Assembly: GCA_964389005.1 (NCBI GenBank) | Contig: CAYMCV010000027.1 | Location: 1-25,812 of the forward strand | DNA: 25,812 nt | From: CAYMCV01 sp964389005 | GTDB taxonomy: Bacteria; Bacillota; Clostridia; Lachnospirales; Lachnospiraceae | Reading direction: 5' to 3' | Part shown: in pieces, positions 22,352 through 25,812 of the stretch | How the letters are laid out: every line of letters begins with the position of its first letter | How positions within the stretch are numbered: position 1 is the first letter of the stretch | The notes under the pieces: model-generated | Databases searched by the model: none | The model's input: the letters and a program-made list of their open reading frames with translations, nothing else | What the model was told of the DNA's origin: nothing | Translations under genes and position numbers: made by a program

Positions 22352-23142
22352 TGCCGTCGTCTATCAAACATAACCGTAACCTTTTTGCCTTGCCTGAATT
22401 CAACCATCTCCCTATGTTTCACATGCTCACCTTTAAAAATTGTCGGAAATACGATGAGTGTCTTTAATTTACAGCTTCCATACAATACTACCGACGTAAT
22501 GCTTTTGTCGTTTGCCATGCGATCCTGATTCGGCGCAATCATCATTCCGCCGCCATAAAATCGACCTTTCATCGTCGGCGCAAGCCAGACTTTTTTATAC
22601 GATTTCGTAACGCCGTCAACCGTAATCTTTGCTTTGCTCGGTTTGAAAAAGAACAATAGTCCCTTTATGGCAATTGCCGTGTAATTCACCGGTTTCGCGG
22701 ATTTTTCACACTGCAAATCACCCTTCTCACAACAATATCCGTCAATTCCGTATCCGACACCGTTGATAAATCTACGAGTTTTCCCGTTTACAGTCACTTT
22801 TGGCAAATTTTGGATATATTCATTGATGCAAATCATTCCATTCTCACAATGTTCCTGTGTATCTCGAATGAAATCGTTACCGCTGCCTGTCGCATATAAA
22901 TACAGCGGTACCTTGATCTGCATATCTCCGATATCGTTGATAAAATGGTTCAGCGTCCCGTCTCCACCGGCAATAATTACGCGATCCGCTATGGAAATCT
23001 TCTCAAAAAAACGTTCAAAATCAGTAATATCTTTGATATCGCGAAACATAACCGCTTCGTTCTTGAAACTTTGTTTCAATTCTGTCGCTGCAGCCTCTCC
23101 GCTGCAATTATTCGATAATGAATTGTACAGTAAGTAAATCAT
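22324..23142 (-). CDS. YegS/DagK-type lipid kinase, C-terminal frameshift
   Basis: 272 residues as read. It belongs to the diacylglycerol kinase catalytic family, which phosphorylates diacylglycerol or related lipids with ATP, probably at the inner face of the membrane. Motifs: VIIAGGDGTLNHFI (55-68), the phosphate-binding loop, then YLYATGSGNDFIRD (81-94) and INGVGYGIDGYCC (126-138). YGGGMMIAPNQD is also typical. The last 17 residues (RRRHCRLTERPC and before) are foreign to the family. The next frame reads ALQIDGETVLNVTEYTVEAE and stops at 22292, which is the usual C-terminus, so a single base seems missing near 22355-22362. Whole length would be about 283 residues. ATG follows GAGGGAG. It is 25 bases after the chemotaxis receptor. 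Confidence 0.85.
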   Translation of the reverse strand: MIYLLYNSLSNNCSGEAAATELKQSFKNEAVMFRDIKDITDFERFFEKISIADRVIIAGGDGTLNHFINDIGDMQIKVPLYLYATGSGNDFIRDTQEHCENGMICINEYIQNLPKVTVNGKTRRFINGVGYGIDGYCCEKGDLQCEKSAKPVNYTAIAIKGLLFFFKPSKAKITVDGVTKSYKKVWLAPTMKGRFYGGGMMIAPNQDRMANDKSITSVVLYGSCKLKTLIVFPTIFKGEHVKHREMVEFRQGKKVTVMFDRRRHCRLTERPC

Positions 23143-23167
23143 TTTTTATCTCCCTCGTGTATAAAAA

Positions 23168-24892
23168 TTATATAACAAACTTCGAAACCGATTCTTTCAA
23201 TTTCTCAATTTTTATCTCATTCTCTTTTGTAACAGTCATTACCTCGTCCATTTGTGAGTTTAATTTGGTGGAAGTATCGGCAACCGTGGTAATGCTTGCA
23301 CTCCCCTGCTCAATTGCGGCGCTGATATTTCCGATTGCCTCCTGCGTAATTAAGACCGCGCGATTCAACTCTTCGGTTTTATTGGTAAAATCTTCCATGT
23401 AAGCACGCATCTGTACTGCATCCTCATAGTATCTTGTCCCGTTCTCAACAAACCGGTCGTAATCTCTGTATATTCTCTCCGAAATAAAGTTGAGCACTTC
23501 TTTCGCAGCATCCGCAAGTCCGTTCACACTTGAAATTGCACTTTCACATACGCGGTTTATTTCCTCTGCAGCGGCCTTGGATGTTGTCGCCAGCGTTGAA
23601 ATCTCATCGGCAACCACCGCAAAACCTCTACCGCTTTCGCCGGCACGCGCGGCTTCGATTGCGGCATTGATTGCAAGCAAATTGCTCTGTTTTGCTATGG
23701 TGATAATCGTCTGCGACAGTTCTGCAATTGCCGATACGGCCTGTGCCTGCTCAATTCTCTCATGTACGCTCTCAGCCATATGCGTGGCAACCTGCATCGC
23801 TTCTTGTTGTGTCTCTTTGACATTCAGTTGAATTTCGGTTGCCCTTTCCTTTGCGGCATCCATATACTGATTTCCTTCTTTGGTGGCATCCACCATACGC
23901 TCTGCAGTCTCCGTCACGCGAATTGCGGCATCCTGTATTTTTTCCATCGAGGCTGCCGTCTCACTCATCATGCTTCCCAATTCCTGCATCGCGCCCGACA
24001 CCGATGCAATGCCGTTCTGTGAATCTGTCAGTTTTTTTGAAGCACAATCTGTGGAAGTTCTGACGACGTCTGTCAAATTCTGTGTCTCGCCCAATATCAC
24101 ACGAAGCTGCCTTAAGAATTCATTGAGCAAATCCGCAATCAATTCGGTCTCGTCACCGCTTCTGACATGGAGTTCCTGCGTCAAATCCCCGTCACTGTGA
24201 ACCACATCATCAATTTTTTGTATTATGGTACGAATTTTACGAGTCGTATTGCGAACAATGATCGCATTTCCGATGCACTCAAGCAAGATGCCGACAAATG
24301 CAATAATTAGTATCGTATTCAATATTGATTTCATATTCTCATAGATAAAATCAATGGAATAGTCCACCCCGACAATCCCGATTGTATTCCCATTGTCATC
24401 AATAATCGGCGCATATCCCGAAATATAAGTCCCCCACTCGTCCGAGGTCGGTTCTGAATCCGCGGTACGTTCTCCGTTGAAGGCAAGGAGCAGTTCCTCT
24501 CCGGCATCCTCATACGCTTCGCCGATTCCGGCCGGTTCTTCATCATCCGCATCAACCCAGAATTCCGGATTTCCCTCTGCATTCATACGCATAACGTAGA
24601 TATATTCCACATTCTCGGCATTCAGCGTCCTTCTCAAATCGGCAACCACCTGCGCAAATTCTTCCGTATTCTCATCACCCGGCTCAATTTCCGATAAAGT
24701 CTCTAAATCTAACCCGGCAACAGCAACGGAGGCCAAATCCATACACTGTGTCCGCACATTTTCGAAGAAATATCGATAAACCCTACCATAAATTGCAAAT
24801 CCGAGACATAGACAGACCAGTGTGCCAAACAATGCAATTCCAATGGTCAGTTTCGTGGAAATAGATGCCTTTCGCGTTTTAATTTTTCGCAT
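23168..24892 (-). CDS. methyl-accepting chemotaxis protein with extracellular Cache-like sensor
   Basis: 574 residues. A transmembrane receptor that controls the CheA kinase. TM1 is about 13-36; the extracellular domain (about 37-188) has Cache-like features (VEYIYVMRMNAEG, WGTYISGYAPIIDDNGNTIG, IVGVDYSIDFIY). TM2 is about 189-213 and HAMP about 214-266. The signalling domain has the hairpin tip AKQSNLLAINAAIEAARAGE (400-419). There is no C-terminal CheR-docking pentapeptide. The start at ATG 24892 (MRKIKTRKAS) follows AGAGAGG; an in-frame ATG 42 bases upstream has no ribosome binding site. The lipid kinase follows at 25 bases and may share the transcript. Ligand unknown. Confidence 0.92.
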   Translation of the reverse strand: MRKIKTRKASISTKLTIGIALFGTLVCLCLGFAIYGRVYRYFFENVRTQCMDLASVAVAGLDLETLSEIEPGDENTEEFAQVVADLRRTLNAENVEYIYVMRMNAEGNPEFWVDADDEEPAGIGEAYEDAGEELLLAFNGERTADSEPTSDEWGTYISGYAPIIDDNGNTIGIVGVDYSIDFIYENMKSILNTILIIAFVGILLECIGNAIIVRNTTRKIRTIIQKIDDVVHSDGDLTQELHVRSGDETELIADLLNEFLRQLRVILGETQNLTDVVRTSTDCASKKLTDSQNGIASVSGAMQELGSMMSETAASMEKIQDAAIRVTETAERMVDATKEGNQYMDAAKERATEIQLNVKETQQEAMQVATHMAESVHERIEQAQAVSAIAELSQTIITIAKQSNLLAINAAIEAARAGESGRGFAVVADEISTLATTSKAAAEEINRVCESAISSVNGLADAAKEVLNFISERIYRDYDRFVENGTRYYEDAVQMRAYMEDFTNKTEELNRAVLITQEAIGNISAAIEQGSASITTVADTSTKLNSQMDEVMTVTKENEIKIEKLKESVSKFVI

Positions 24893-24960
24893 TTGTACCT
24901 CTCTTTCTGCGACCCGAAATTCGTCGTCAGTCATGATATCTAAAAATCACATCGAAACAT

Positions 24961-25812
24961 TTACATTTCTTCGTATATTTTAGTTATAATAGTTTCCATC
25001 GGTAATGCATGCACCGATAAATCAACAAAGTGATTTCTCTTGGAGAACTCTGCCATAAAGTCCTCAATTGTCGTTTTCTTCGTATCCAACGCAAAGAGAT
25101 ATTCGCAATCCGACTTTTTCTCAACGGTTTCGATGCCTGCACAGGTCACTTCCGTATATTCGCCTTCAATCGTCATCTCAATTATCTTTTTCTCACCCAA
25201 ACTTTTCTGTAGATGAAGCAGCGAATCGTCAAATACCTTCTGACCGTGGTTGATAACCACCACCTTGTCCGCAAGTTGCTCTACATCATCCAAATCATGC
25301 GTCGTTAAGATAAAAGTTGTTCCCTTTCGATTCATTTCTCCGATAAAACTGCGAATTTTCTGTTTGGCAATGACGTCCAAGCCAATGGTCGGCTCATCCA
25401 GAAAAACANNNNNNNNNNCTCATGCAGCATTGCCATAATGAACTCACACTTCATTCGCTCGCCGAGGGAAAGCACACGTGTCGGTTTGGTCATGATTTCT
25501 TCCACTTCAAACAGTTCTGAGAGTTCTTTGAGACGCCGTTTATAATCAACTGTCGGAATATCATAAATCGCCTGATTCATCGCGAAACTATCAATTGGGG
25601 GAATATCCCAAATCAACTGTGATTTCTGCCCGAACACCGCGCCCATATGATTCACGTAACGCTGTCTTTCTCTTGACGGAACAAAACCCATGACATCAAT
25701 ACTTCCGGACGTCGGATACAACGCACCCGTAAGCATCTTGATTGTTGTTGATTTACCTGCACCGTTCGGTCCTAAAATACCTGCAACCGTGCCCTCCTCA
25801 ATCTCAAACGAC
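24961..25812 (-). CDS. ABC-2 type transporter ATP-binding protein (5' end missing, N gap inside)
   Basis: Nearly complete ATPase; the first few residues lie beyond the right edge. Order of motifs: Walker A GPNGAGKST near the edge (about 25770), Q-loop region AVFGQKSQLIWDIPPIDSF, signature LSLGERMKCE (LSGGQ variant), Walker B FLDEPTIGLD, H-loop LTTHDLDDVEQLADKV, then a C-terminal regulatory tail of about 100 residues (QKSLGEKKIIEMTIEGEY). The VFGQ-SQL-WD-P pattern fits the DrrA-like subgroup that works with ABC-2 permeases. Ten Ns at 25409-25418 fall between AMLHE and FLDEP and break the frame, as the motifs on either side are in different frames. The permease genes are not downstream (the receptor gene follows), so they may be upstream. 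Confidence 0.88.
25409..25418. other. assembly gap (10 N)
   Basis: Ten unknown bases inside the ABC ATPase gene, just before the Walker B motif. Reading frames on the two sides match only if the true gap is 2 modulo 3; eight bases would give the usual spacing (HE-PKx-FLDEP). Ten is probably a placeholder. Confidence 0.9.

Noticed and set aside
24893..24960. sigma-28 (flagellar) promoter before the chemotaxis receptor
   Set aside because: No TAAA-N15-GCCGATAA-like pair was found in the 68-base gap; the receptor may be read from upstream.
1..25812. CRISPR array, prophage or intact insertion sequence
   Set aside because: No regularly spaced repeats, integrase, phage structural gene or complete transposase was seen anywhere in the window.

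Overview
The window looks like a piece of a Lachnospiraceae-type (Clostridia, Firmicutes) chromosome. Moderate-to-low G+C, strong AGGAGG-type ribosome binding sites, textbook TTGACA/TATAAT promoters, tRNA genes without encoded CCA, a CIRCE heat-shock operator, a DUF1653 protein, a SpoIID-like sporulation-type protein and a clostridial second PurF paralog all point that way. A run of ten Ns near the right end shows that it is draft assembly. Nearly all genes read leftward (minus strand); only the two tRNAs and the SpoIID-like gene read rightward.

Left part (1-5990): the first codons of an FtsX-type ABC permease run off the left edge. Then come a tRNA-Val/tRNA-Met pair with its own promoter and a bidirectional terminator, and an ispF-GNAT operon (isoprenoid precursor synthesis plus an Eis-like acetyltransferase) whose two genes overlap by 8 bases. 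The divergent SpoIID-like/peptidoglycan-binding gene is followed by a convergent hairpin and by a patatin-like phospholipase, preceded on the minus strand by an Mrp/NBP35 iron-sulfur carrier ATPase.

Middle (6056-16610): a 1114-residue c-di-GMP enzyme with an unusual order (dead GGDEF, intact EAL, linker sensors, SGDEF, GAF); then an operon running purF-like to carB, and htpG. The purF-like product has lost every catalytic residue of the glutaminase half while keeping the phosphoribosyltransferase and iron-sulfur residues. It is co-transcribed with the carbamoyl-phosphate synthetase large subunit and no carA is nearby. htpG has a perfect CIRCE operator whose inverted repeat, followed by a T run, can also terminate the upstream operon.

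Right part (16610-25812): glyA followed by a parvulin-type foldase lipoprotein; a DUF1653 - cytosolic 5'-nucleotidase - mutY operon with a clear promoter; a small membrane-anchored protein of unknown function; a chemotaxis receptor followed by a YegS/DagK-type lipid kinase whose last codons are frameshifted; and an ABC-2 type ATPase cut by the N gap and the right edge.

No CRISPR array, intact mobile element or phage gene is visible. Most genes are housekeeping. The most unusual item is the glutaminase-dead PurF paralog paired with CarB, followed by the CIRCE/terminator element and the domain order of the c-di-GMP enzyme.
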